Source: Burkholderia arboris
GTDB taxonomy: Bacteria; Pseudomonadota; Gammaproteobacteria; Burkholderiales; Burkholderiaceae
Direction of reading: 5' to 3'
Length of the DNA: 64,000 bases
Assembly: GCF_902499125.1 (NCBI RefSeq)
Contig: NZ_CABVPX010000029.1
Location: 34,104-98,103 of the forward strand
A model generated the notes under the pieces. The model saw only the letters and a list, made by a program, of their open reading frames with translations. It did not search any database and was not told where the DNA came from. Of the stretch, positions 25,449-33,087 are shown piece after piece. Position numbers and translations under genes: made by a program. Position 1 is the first letter of the stretch, and every line of letters begins with the position of its first letter.

Positions 25449-25700
25449 TCAACTGGCTTGCAGCAACGGCAGCAGCGCCTGAAGCGCCGCTTCCTCGTCG
25501 GGGCCGGTGGCGAGCACCTGGGCCGACGTGCCGCCGTGTACCTGCAGCGACGCGATCGCGCCGCTGTCTTTTGCGTCGCTGCTGTGCCCGTTGGCGATCA
25601 GCTGGATGTCGCTGTCGAAACGGCGTGCCGCGTCGACGGTCGCGTCGCGCGCGATGCGGCCGCGATTGCGGTTCCATGCGGGGCCGATTTGAACGTACAT
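25449..25700 (-). CDS. HPr-like protein lacking the active-site histidine
   Basis: An 83-residue protein with the HPr fold pattern: FDSDIQLIANGHSSDAKDSGAIASLQVHGG and a final EEAALQALLPLL helix match HPr. The phosphorylation motif G-L-H-A-R-P-A reads G-R-I-A-R-D-A (residues 14-20), so the phosphorylatable His is Ile and the following Pro is Asp; the Arg is kept. It therefore cannot act as a normal phosphotransferase carrier and may be regulatory, like Crh, or degenerate. A GTG at 25712 with an upstream GGAGG is an alternative start. No PTS enzymes are in the window. Confidence 0.6.
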   Translation of the reverse strand: MYVQIGPAWNRNRGRIARDATVDAARRFDSDIQLIANGHSSDAKDSGAIASLQVHGGTSAQVLATGPDEEAALQALLPLLQAS

Positions 25701-25920
25701 AACGGTTGCCACGATGCTGGAAAACCTCCGGACAGGTGGTCGGGATCGGGGCGCGGCGCCGGGCCGGCGGCGCACCGGAGCGGCACGAAACGCGGGGTTG
25801 CGCGCATCGGGCGACCGGCGCTTCGCGATTCCCCGCAGGGTGCGGGACGCCATTCGGCACGAACGTGCCGGCATCCGCAGCAAAGGCGCCTTCAAGTTCG
25901 CGGATTGTCGCGAAACAGCG

Positions 25921-25960
25921 ATTATAATACATCGGTCAGTCTATGTGAATTGCATTATAA
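25921..25960. promoter_or_regulatory. AT-rich promoter-like patch with duplicated ATTATAAT
   Basis: ATTATAAT occurs at 25921-25928 and again at 25953-25960, both containing a consensus TATAAT on either strand because the octamer is palindromic. The patch lies between the leftward HPr-like gene and rightward phnA and could provide -10 elements for both. A third copy, at 27564-27571, lies 33 bases upstream of the leftward ribbon-helix-helix gene. No convincing -35 was assigned. Confidence 0.4.
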
Positions 25961-26085
25961 TGTCGTGTGCGCCGATACCGGCCCGCCGCGCTGCCGGCGG
26001 GCGCGCGACGACGCATCCGGGTACGCAACCTGCTCGCCCGGCATCGTGATCGACCGACCCGAACTCCTCCCGAATGGAAGCTGCA

Positions 26086-26427
26086 ATGAATGCCCCCGCC
26101 TGCCCGCAATGCGCGATGGAAAACACTTACCCGGACGGCGCGCTGACCGTCTGCGCCGACTGCGGCCATGAGTGGTCGGCCGACGCAGGCGCCGAAGCCG
26201 GCGACGAACCGGCGGGCGACGTCGTCAAGGACGCGAACGGCAACGTGCTGTCGGACGGCGATTCGGTCGTGCTGATCAAGGATCTGCGCGTGAAGGGCTC
26301 GTCGATCACGCTGAAGATGGGCACCAAGGTCAAGAGCATCCGGCTCGTCGGCGGCGACCACGAAGTCGACTGCAAGACCGACATGGGCGGCTTCATGCTG
26401 AAGGCTTGCTACCTGAAGAAAGTCTGA
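26086..26427 (+). CDS. PhnA/YjdM family zinc-ribbon protein
   Basis: A 113-residue protein. The N-terminal zinc ribbon has C6-X2-C9 and C23-X2-C26 (CPQCAMEN, CADCGHEW). The C-terminal SH3-like PhnA domain has DANGNVLSDGDSVVLIKDLRVKG and ends in MLKACYLKKV. Named for phosphonate operons, but its biochemical role is uncertain and there are no phn genes here. The ATG at 26086 is favoured by GGAAG at 26076-26080; an in-frame ATG at 26074 would add four residues. Confidence 0.88.
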   Translation: MNAPACPQCAMENTYPDGALTVCADCGHEWSADAGAEAGDEPAGDVVKDANGNVLSDGDSVVLIKDLRVKGSSITLKMGTKVKSIRLVGGDHEVDCKTDMGGFMLKACYLKKV

Positions 26428-26468
26428 GCGCACGCCGCGCCCGACGGCTTCCAACCCATTGCCCGCCC

Positions 26469-27305
26469 ATGGCCGAGGATCGAACTTCCTACGACGCGTT
26501 CGTCAGGTTCCTGGCGACGCCGCTGAACGACGGTCGGCCGTTCGTGCTGGAGACGCAGCACGCGGTATCGCTGCATTTCGATCATTTCGGCACCCAGAGC
26601 TTCATGTCGCTTCGCGATCCGGTGCGGCTCGAGCTCGGGTATACGCGCGTGATGATGGGTTTTCTGCTGCTGCAGGCCGAACCCGCCCACATCTGCATGC
26701 TCGGGCTCGGCGGCGGTTCGCTCGCGAAATACTGCTACCGGCACCTGCCGGGTACGGCGATCGACGCGGTCGAGATCAACCCCGACGTGATTGCGTTGCG
26801 CGATGTCTTCAGGATTCCTGCCGATGACGCGCGATTCAGGGTGGTATGCGCCGACGGCGCGGATCATCTGGAGCGGGTGGATGTCCGGACGGACGTGATC
26901 CTGCACGATGCATTTGTCGCCGACGGCATGCGGGGCCGCTGTGCGGGCGTCGCATTCATCGACGCGTGCCGCGCGCGCCTGGGCGACACCGGCGTGCTCG
27001 CGATCAACTTCATGGACGACGATCCGGCGTTGCCGCAGCACCTCGAGCAGTTGCGATCGGTATTCGGTTCGTCGTATGCGCTGGTGCCGTGCGGCGACGA
27101 CAACAACTTCGTTGCATTCGCATGGAGGGACGGCAGCCGGCTGCCGTCGCTGCGTATCCTGCTGGAGCGTGCGCTTGCATGCGCGCAGGCCGGCGAGCTG
27201 AAGCTGGCGGCCACCGCGAGGCGCATGAAGGACGGGGAGGGTATCGATCCGCGGCGGCTGGTCTGGCGCGCGCAGTCGCACGGACGATGGGAGATCGGTG
27301 CGTAA
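26469..27305 (+). CDS. spermidine-synthase-like SAM-dependent enzyme
   Basis: A 278-residue protein with a Rossmann methyltransferase fold of the spermidine synthase superfamily. The nucleotide loop is CMLGLGGGSLAKYCYR at about residue 78, AVEINPDVIALRD holds the acidic ribose-binding residue, and DVILHDAF is the catalytic-region motif. Compared with SpeE the usual DxxD/polyamine motif is altered, so the true substrate may differ. It lies 41 bases after phnA. Confidence 0.8.
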   Translation: MAEDRTSYDAFVRFLATPLNDGRPFVLETQHAVSLHFDHFGTQSFMSLRDPVRLELGYTRVMMGFLLLQAEPAHICMLGLGGGSLAKYCYRHLPGTAIDAVEINPDVIALRDVFRIPADDARFRVVCADGADHLERVDVRTDVILHDAFVADGMRGRCAGVAFIDACRARLGDTGVLAINFMDDDPALPQHLEQLRSVFGSSYALVPCGDDNNFVAFAWRDGSRLPSLRILLERALACAQAGELKLAATARRMKDGEGIDPRRLVWRAQSHGRWEIGA

Positions 27306-27315
27306 TCGGTGCGTA
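27294..27315 (+). repeat. tandem 11-base duplication across a stop codon
   Basis: ATCGGTGCGTA occurs twice in immediate succession (27294-27304, 27305-27315). The first copy supplies the last codons and stop of the spermidine-synthase-like gene; the duplication places a second in-frame-looking end just downstream. It looks like a recent slippage event. Confidence 0.75.
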
Positions 27316-27345
27316 ACAGGCCGGTAGCCGACGCTGCGGCCGCGC

Positions 27346-27531
27346 TTACTTCACGCGCTTGCCGAGCGCGCTCTTGGTCTTGTAGGTGACGCCGTGCCGG
27401 TCGAGATATTCGCGGATCAACTGCCGCACGACTTGCGACGGCGTAAGATCCTGCTCCGCGCAGAGCATCTCGAAGGCTTCCTTCTTCGCGGGATCGATCA
27501 GGACGGTCAGGCGGGCGGTTTTCGTTTCCAT
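27346..27531 (-). CDS. ribbon-helix-helix (CopG-like) protein
   Basis: A 61-residue protein with the beta-alpha-alpha pattern of CopG/Arc DNA-binding proteins: ARLTVLIDPAKKEAFEMLC then LTPSQVVRQLIREYLDRHG. It could be a solitary antitoxin-like regulator; no toxin gene adjoins it. A palindromic ATTATAAT promoter element lies 33-40 bases upstream (27564-27571). Confidence 0.75.
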   Translation of the reverse strand: METKTARLTVLIDPAKKEAFEMLCAEQDLTPSQVVRQLIREYLDRHGVTYKTKSALGKRVK

Positions 27532-27618
27532 TACGAGGCGAGGGTGGTCGGTATGTTAATCAAATTATAATCGATCCGCTTTCGGCACGACCGCTGGAAA
27601 TGCCGTCCTGGCGCGCGA

Positions 27619-28377
27619 TCAGCGTTTGTTGCGCAGTAGCGCGAGCAGGTCGTCGAGCACCGGCACGATGGCGAGCGTGACGAGCACCGCGGCGAGCGGC
27701 ACGGTCGACACGTAGCCGACATGCTTGAAGCCGACCGCGCCGGCCAGGCCGCCGACGAAGAACGACGTGAGCATCGTCGCGTGAATCCTCAGTTTCGAAC
27801 GATTGGCAATCACCGCGTGCGCGTCGACGTCGATGGCCGACCGGTTCCAGTAGAACAGCTTCCCGAGCTCGATGCCGAGGTCGGTCACGATGCCCGTCAT
27901 GTGCGTCGTGCGGATTTCCGCGCCCGACAGCTTCGTGATTGTCGCGTTCTGCAGCCCCATGATGAAGCACAGCAGCGTCACGGTCACGGGCGCGAAGAAC
28001 GTTTCCCACAGTGCGAGGTGGCTGCCGAGCAGCCCGAACAGGAGCAGCAGCGCGGCTTCGACCAGCAGCGGCAGCATGAACTGGCTGTGCAGGCCGCGGC
28101 GGCGGCCCCAGTTGACCAGGATCGCCGAGCAGCCGGCGCCGATCAGGAACGATCCCAGCGAGCTGATGCCGGCGAGCGCGAGGCGCACGTCGCCGAGTGC
28201 CGTCTGGTCGGCGATGGCCGACACGATGCCGCTCATGTGCGACGTGTATTGCTTGACCGCGAGAAAGCCGCCGGCATTGGCCGCGCCGGCGACGAACGCG
28301 AGCGAAAACCCGAGCTGGCGGTTCGCGGTCGCGCTGCGGTGTTTTCCCGTCAGGTTTCGAAAGTACTGCGCTGGCAT
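27619..28377 (-). CDS. DUF1275 (YoaK) family membrane protein
   Basis: A 252-residue inner-membrane protein with six predicted hydrophobic segments. Family features are LAFVAGAANAGGFLAVKQYTSHMSG near the N-terminus and GLQNATITKLSGAEIRTTHMTGIVTDLG in the middle. DUF1275 proteins are of unknown function, proposed transporters. The gene is divergent from the pair at 28619, with a 241-base intergenic region carrying two overlapping palindromes, so both sides may share a regulator. Confidence 0.88.
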   Translation of the reverse strand: MPAQYFRNLTGKHRSATANRQLGFSLAFVAGAANAGGFLAVKQYTSHMSGIVSAIADQTALGDVRLALAGISSLGSFLIGAGCSAILVNWGRRRGLHSQFMLPLLVEAALLLLFGLLGSHLALWETFFAPVTVTLLCFIMGLQNATITKLSGAEIRTTHMTGIVTDLGIELGKLFYWNRSAIDVDAHAVIANRSKLRIHATMLTSFFVGGLAGAVGFKHVGYVSTVPLAAVLVTLAIVPVLDDLLALLRNKR

Positions 28378-28479
28378 AGGGGCTTCGCTCAATCGCCGCG
28401 GATCGCGGGCACGGGCGGGAGAGCCGGCGCCGGACGGCGGGCTGGGCGCGCCGCTTGCGCCGGATACCGGGTCTGTCGA

Positions 28480-28512
28480 ATCATGTGACGAACATGATAA
28501 TGTCATTATCAT
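28480..28512. promoter_or_regulatory. two overlapping perfect palindromes (operator candidate)
   Basis: ATCATGT (28480-28486) and ACATGAT (28492-28498) form a 7-5-7 inverted repeat. Overlapping it, ATGATAATG (28494-28502), a central T and CATTATCAT (28504-28512) form a perfect 19-base palindrome. The segment sits between the divergent DUF1275 gene and the 28619-29178 pair, immediately upstream of a TTGGCT/TACAAT promoter-like pair (28519-28545). The second palindrome recalls a Fur box but its spacing is different. Confidence 0.55.
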
Positions 28513-28618
28513 ACTCTGTTGGCTGGATGGCGCTTTCAGTACAATGATGCGCGGTGCAGCCGCGCTTGCCGTTTCGTTGCCGCGCGGCGCCTGCTTGCTC
28601 ACTTCTGCCCACCGCTTC

Positions 28619-28969
28619 ATGACTCCGATCAAGTTCATCCTTCGCTACACCGCGATCCCGTTCACGGCCATCGTGGCTGTGGTGATCTGGACTGTCATAC
28701 CATCGTCGAAAGAGATCGATGCGAGACAATATGCGGCGCTGTCGCGCGCGTACGCGAGTTTCCCGCTGCCGTTCCGGCGGGAAATCTCGGAAACGATGGA
28801 ACACGGCCGCATCAACGACCGGCGCTACCAGGCACTCGTGCGCGACTCGCTGGGCAATGGCGTCGCGCTGGACTGGCCGGCGTCGGGCGTCGGCGATGTC
28901 GCCGACGAGCGGCAAAAACTGGCCGAACTGATTCAGGCCGATTCGGATCTTCAAAGGCAACAGCAATGA
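28619..28969 (+). CDS. hypothetical protein with N-terminal membrane anchor
   Basis: A 116-residue protein with one hydrophobic segment (residues 8-27, YTAIPFTAIVAVVIWTVI) followed by a soluble, charged C-terminal part with FRREISETMEHGRINDRRY. No family was recognised. An upstream in-frame ATG at about 28543 would lie on the inferred -10 element, so the ATG at 28619 is preferred. It overlaps the DUF2909 gene by four bases, suggesting a two-gene membrane unit. Confidence 0.6.
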   Translation: MTPIKFILRYTAIPFTAIVAVVIWTVIPSSKEIDARQYAALSRAYASFPLPFRREISETMEHGRINDRRYQALVRDSLGNGVALDWPASGVGDVADERQKLAELIQADSDLQRQQQ

Positions 28970-29178
28970 AAACCCTGCTGGTTTCTGTGGCATTCGCGAT
29001 GATCATCGCGAGCTTGATCTTCGCGCTGTATTTCATGAATCACGATCGCGGCAAGTCCAAGCGGATGGCGTGGTCGCTCGCGGCACGCGTCGGGCTGTCG
29101 GTGACGCTGTTCTTGTCGCTGCTGATCGCCTACAAGCTTGGCTGGATCGAGCCGACCGGGTTGCCGATCGGGCGCTGA
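28966..29178 (+). CDS. DUF2909-like twin-transmembrane protein
   Basis: A 70-residue protein with two hydrophobic helices (residues 3-24 and 42-58) joined by a basic loop NHDRGKSKRMAW, the layout of the DUF2909 family usually encoded near cytochrome oxidase assembly genes. None of those genes is present here. Its ATG overlaps the preceding stop, so it is probably co-translated with the anchor protein. Confidence 0.7.
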   Translation: MKTLLVSVAFAMIIASLIFALYFMNHDRGKSKRMAWSLAARVGLSVTLFLSLLIAYKLGWIEPTGLPIGR

Positions 29179-29338
29179 GCGAGGCCGGCCCCGTGGCATG
29201 CGGGGCATTTTCGGAAATGAGAGTTTCGATATCTAATAGAAGTATTGTGATAAGAATACTTATCCCGATACTGTTGATGTGAACGAATGGCGTCGATGGA
29301 TGGGCGGCATTGGATGCTGGAAGAAGGGCGGAACGACG

Positions 29339-30259
29339 CTAGTTGCCGGGCTCGTTCGCCACGTCATGGCGATACGCGCGCGGCGAGCAGCCCGCGATGC
29401 GCTTGAACGCATGCCCGAACGCGCTATCCGAGTCGTAGCCGAGCATCTGCGCGACCGCCGATATCGATGCGTTCGAGCGTCGCAGCGCTCGCATCGCGAG
29501 CTGGATCCGCCATCGCAGCACGTATTCGAGCGGCCCGAATCCCAGCCGCCGCTTGAAATGCAGCGCGAACGTCGAACGCGATACATGGCAGCAGGCCGCC
29601 AGCGCGTCGACGGTCCAGCGTTGCGCGGGCGCCGCGTGAATGGCGGCCAGCGCCGCGCTGACCCGTGAATCGGCGAACCCGGCCAGCCAGCCGACATCGC
29701 CGTTCGCGCCTTCGTCCACATAGCGCCGCAGGATCTGCACCAGCATCATGTGTCCGAGATGCCGGACCATCAGCGACCCGCCTGGCGACGATGCGCCGAA
29801 TTCCTGCGCGAGCTGCTGCAGCGACCAGCGCAGCACCGCCGCCTGTTCGGAGTCGCCGCTCACGACGACCACCGGCGGCAGGCTGCCGAGCAGCAGCGGC
29901 ATGCCTTCTTCGTACGCGAAGCGGCCGCCGATCAGGAAGCAATCGGCCGGTTCGCCATAGTGCGCGATACCGCGTTCGACGTGCCGGTACACATCGGCGG
30001 CCGGCACGGGGGCGACCGACGGATCGCTCGCCAGCGAAAATGCCCGCGGCGCGGCCAGCAGGAAGCAGTCTCCCGTGCGCAGCCGGACGGGCGGCCCCGC
30101 ACCGTCGACGGTCAGCCAGCAACTGCCTTCGACCACCGCGTTGAACTTGATGCCGTCGGGCGGCGGCAAGTCGATCGCCCACTCGCCGCCGGCCCGCAGG
30201 CCGGTGAAAAACGAGTCGCGCGTTTCCAGCAGCGACAACACTTCCGATAGCGGGTCCAC
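29339..30259 (-). CDS. AraC-family regulator with cupin N-terminus
   Basis: A 306-residue regulator. The N-terminal cupin-like sensor (FNAVVEGSCWLTVDG, LRTGDCFLLAAP) belongs to the AraC_binding/cupin_6 type. The C-terminal pair of helix-turn-helices is at WTVDALAACCHVSRSTFALHFKRRLG and ISAVAQMLGYDSDSAFGHAFKR. A GTG start at 30259 is preceded at ideal spacing by GGAG; the longer TTG start at 30265 overlaps that site. It is divergent from the SDR gene at 30399, its likely target. Confidence 0.9.
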   Translation of the reverse strand: MDPLSEVLSLLETRDSFFTGLRAGGEWAIDLPPPDGIKFNAVVEGSCWLTVDGAGPPVRLRTGDCFLLAAPRAFSLASDPSVAPVPAADVYRHVERGIAHYGEPADCFLIGGRFAYEEGMPLLLGSLPPVVVVSGDSEQAAVLRWSLQQLAQEFGASSPGGSLMVRHLGHMMLVQILRRYVDEGANGDVGWLAGFADSRVSAALAAIHAAPAQRWTVDALAACCHVSRSTFALHFKRRLGFGPLEYVLRWRIQLAMRALRRSNASISAVAQMLGYDSDSAFGHAFKRIAGCSPRAYRHDVANEPGN

Positions 30260-30398
30260 GGGCAATCTCCGGACGATCTCGACGAAAAACCGGATTCTAT
30301 TGCATTCACAGTCCGGGTGCGCCGCCGGAGAATGAACACGTGCCGTGACGTGACCGATGGGCGGCCGCGTGCGGCATGCATCGTTCCTGGAGCCTTCA

Positions 30399-31364
30399 AT
30401 GACGAGCAGGCAACACCCCCTTCATTCCGGATTCGACGCCGCATCGACGGCGAGCGACGTACTGGCCGGCCTCGACCTCCGCGGCAAGACCGCCATCGTC
30501 ACGGGCGGCCAATCGGGCCTCGGCCTCGAAACGACGCGTGCGCTGGCGCAGGCCGGCGCGCACGTCGTCGTCGGCGCGCGGAGCGTCGAAGCTGCACGCG
30601 ACGCGACGCGCGGCATCGACGGCGTGGAGATCGCGGCGCTCGAACTCGCCGACGCCGCGAGCGTGGCGGCATTCGCCGCACGATTCGTCGATGCGCGGCG
30701 CAACGTGCATATCGTGATCAACAGCGCGGGCATCATGGCATGCCCCGAGACGCGCGTCGGCGACGGCTGGGAAGCGCAGATGGCCGTCAATCATCTCGGC
30801 CACTATGTGCTCGTCAACCGGCTGTGGCCGGTGCTCGCGCACGGCGACGGCGCACGCGTGGTCGCGGTGTCGTCGCTCGGGCACCGGCTGTCGCCGATTC
30901 GCTGGGACGACGTTCAGTTCGCGCGCGGTTACGACAAATGGCTGGCGTACGCGCAGTCGAAGACCGCCAACGCGCTGTTCGCGGTGCAACTGGATGCGCT
31001 CGGGGCCCGCTTCGGCGTCCGCGCGTATTCGCTGCATCCGGGCAAGATCGCGACGCCGCTGCAGCGTCATCTGACGCGCGCGGAAATGATGGCGCAGGGC
31101 TGGGTGGACGAGCACGGGGTGCCCGTCGATCCGACTTTCAAGACGCCGGCGCAGGGGGCGGCCACCCAGGTCTGGGCGGCCACGTCGCCGCGCCTTGCCG
31201 ATCTCGGTGGCGTCTATTGCGAGGATTGCGATATTGCGGCGGTGACGCGCGGCGACGAGGAATCGGGGGTGCGGCCGCATGCAATCGATCCGGAGGACGC
31301 GGCGCGCCTGTGGGCGTGGTCCGCGGCATTGACGGGTATCGACGCCTTCGCGGCGCAGCGCTGA
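30399..31364 (+). CDS. SDR-family oxidoreductase
   Basis: A 321-residue short-chain dehydrogenase with TGGQSGLGLETTRAL, NSAGIMACP, a Ser in VVAVSSLGHR and catalytic YAQSKTANALF. The extended length and YAQSKTAN motif resemble the WW-oxidoreductase/retinol-dehydrogenase-like subgroup common in Burkholderia. CTGGAG precedes the ATG. It is divergently arranged with the cupin-type AraC regulator; such pairs are frequent, and the SDR is probably the controlled gene. Substrate unknown. Confidence 0.9.
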   Translation: MTSRQHPLHSGFDAASTASDVLAGLDLRGKTAIVTGGQSGLGLETTRALAQAGAHVVVGARSVEAARDATRGIDGVEIAALELADAASVAAFAARFVDARRNVHIVINSAGIMACPETRVGDGWEAQMAVNHLGHYVLVNRLWPVLAHGDGARVVAVSSLGHRLSPIRWDDVQFARGYDKWLAYAQSKTANALFAVQLDALGARFGVRAYSLHPGKIATPLQRHLTRAEMMAQGWVDEHGVPVDPTFKTPAQGAATQVWAATSPRLADLGGVYCEDCDIAAVTRGDEESGVRPHAIDPEDAARLWAWSAALTGIDAFAAQR

Positions 31365-31692
31365 CGCCCGAGTGCGCATCGCGAGACGCACGGATATCGG
31401 CGACGGTGCGATACCCGTCGCGAGACCGGTCATGCACGCGCCGCATCCGTCAGCGCACATCCGTGCGACGGCGGTGCGTGCGTCCGTTCATCGATCCGGT
31501 TCGGAACACGCCGGTATCGCCCGCCCGGGGACGCCGGTCGAACGCCGGGCCGGCGCGAACGACGTCGCCCGGCAAGTGCGTTTCGCGCCCACATTACGCG
31601 TCGTGCGGCGGCGGCCGCTCGCGTCGACATGGTTAGAATGATCGCGGCAACCTGGTCCTTTCTGCTGCACGTCACCTGATCGACACGCACCG
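31365..31692. other. intergenic, nothing recognised
   Basis: About 330 GC-rich bases between the SDR gene and the DKNYY gene. No supported gene, repeat or hairpin was seen; the promoter of the DKNYY gene presumably lies near its right end. Confidence 0.5.
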
Positions 31693-32934
31693 ATGACATT
31701 ACAAGAACTCGAGAACCTGATGCGAAGCCTGTTCGAGGATGAGAGCCTCGACGACTTCGGCAAGAGCGACTACAGCCTTTCGTTCGTCGTGCCCGGCAAG
31801 GTCCGCGACGTCAAGGCCGCGTTGCTGGCCCGCACGGGCCCGGCCGGATGGGACGGCGAGTCGGTGCACTGGTTTTTCCGGAACGATGCCGACGACTGGG
31901 CGCTGTATCTGCGCGGGGTCCCGAACTCGGTGTTCTGCCTCGCGACCGTGCAGTCGCTGCATACGCAGCACATGCAGCAACATCTGGACGCGGCGGCGAT
32001 CACGCCGGCGCAGCAGGCCATCTACGACGCCGAGGAGGCGCAGCGCCGGCAGGAGGCCGAAGCACGGCAGCGGCGCGACACGCGAACCGAGCCGCTCGCG
32101 CCGCTCGGCGGGCCGTTCCATACCGATGGCGAACGCGTCTGGGCGCGCGTCGGCAGCGGGCATCGCTATCACGCGCTCAACCATTTCGATCTCGGCAGCT
32201 TCCGGCATCTGGTCGACAACTTTGCGGTCGATGCATCGGGATTGCGCCATTACGCGTCCGGTGCCGCGTCCCGCTACGACGACGCGGGCGAAGGGCTCAT
32301 CGCCGACGGGGATGCGGCCACGCTGGAATCGCTCGGCGGCGACTGGTATCGCGACGCACGGCAGGCTTACTACGTCGATCGCGGCATCCACGATCTCGAT
32401 CACGGGCAGTGCCATCTGGTCGTGGTCAAGGCCGACGCGGCCAGCCTCACGCATATCGGCGGCGCGTATGCGCGGGATGCCAAGCACCTGTTCTGCGCCG
32501 GCGTGCGCAAGCGCGGCATCGACGATCCGGCCGGTGTGGTCGGCCTCGGCTACCGGTATGCGCGGCTCGGCGCGCAGATTCTTTACGACGGCAAGATCGT
32601 GACCAGGCCGGGGCGCGTCGACGTGGAAACGGCGCGCGGCGTCTTTCACGACATGCTGATCGATGCGGACGGTCATGTGCTGTGGGGGAAGAATTACCGC
32701 AAGCCGTTGCCGGGGATCGATGCAGCCAGCCTGCGCTTTCTGAATTGGTCGTTCGCGGTCGACGACCGGCGTGTCTACTACCGCACCAGCACGAACCTGG
32801 CCGTATGCGAAGGCGTCGACCGCGCGAGCGTGGAGGCCGCGCCGCCGATGGGTATCCGCGACCGGCACGGGGTGATCGCGCTGCGCTATCCGGACGGCAT
32901 CGCACGGGTGCCGGATTTGCCGACGGAATCCTGA
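31693..32934 (+). CDS. DKNYY-repeat family protein
   Basis: A 413-residue protein without a signal peptide. The first 110 residues form an unrelated globular domain (VPGKVRDVKAALLARTGPAGW). An alpha-helical, Arg/Glu/Gln-rich stretch follows (about 115-135). The C-terminal half holds degenerate DKNYY repeats: WYRDARQAYYVD, YARDAKHLFCAG, LGAQILYDGK and FAVDDRRVYYRT. DKNYY proteins are of unknown role and sometimes occur beside polymorphic toxins as immunity-like proteins, but no toxin gene adjoins this one. Confidence 0.75.
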   Translation: MTLQELENLMRSLFEDESLDDFGKSDYSLSFVVPGKVRDVKAALLARTGPAGWDGESVHWFFRNDADDWALYLRGVPNSVFCLATVQSLHTQHMQQHLDAAAITPAQQAIYDAEEAQRRQEAEARQRRDTRTEPLAPLGGPFHTDGERVWARVGSGHRYHALNHFDLGSFRHLVDNFAVDASGLRHYASGAASRYDDAGEGLIADGDAATLESLGGDWYRDARQAYYVDRGIHDLDHGQCHLVVVKADAASLTHIGGAYARDAKHLFCAGVRKRGIDDPAGVVGLGYRYARLGAQILYDGKIVTRPGRVDVETARGVFHDMLIDADGHVLWGKNYRKPLPGIDAASLRFLNWSFAVDDRRVYYRTSTNLAVCEGVDRASVEAAPPMGIRDRHGVIALRYPDGIARVPDLPTES

Positions 32935-33028
32935 CGGCTTCGGGCGGTGGGTGTCGCACGCCGCCGGGCCGTATGCGCGAGCAGCGATCTTTATCGTTGC
33001 AGCAGATAACCGTATCGGAATCGCTTCG

Positions 33029-33058
33029 TTGACGCGATCCGGCACGCGCTCGTAGATT
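33029..33058 (+). promoter_or_regulatory. promoter of the organosulfur gene series
   Basis: TTGACG (33029-33034) and TAGATT (33053-33058) are 18 bases apart, close to the vegetative consensus. The GTG start of the TauD-like gene follows 30 bases later. No regulator gene lies beside it; in Burkholderia such genes are usually controlled by CysB/SsuR-type LysR regulators, and no site for these was identified by eye. Confidence 0.55.
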
Positions 33059-33087
33059 CGCGTTTTGACCGAATCAGGGGCCGTGCC

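Noticed and set aside
25162..27531. Toxin-antitoxin module around the ribbon-helix-helix gene
   Set aside because: No toxin-like gene adjoins the 61-residue protein on its strand; the DUF1275 gene beyond it is a membrane protein of ordinary type.
28494..28512. Fur box
   Set aside because: The half-sites TGATAAT/ATTATCA resemble Fur sites, but the spacing between them is three bases and not one, and the genes are not typical iron genes. Kept only as an unassigned palindrome.
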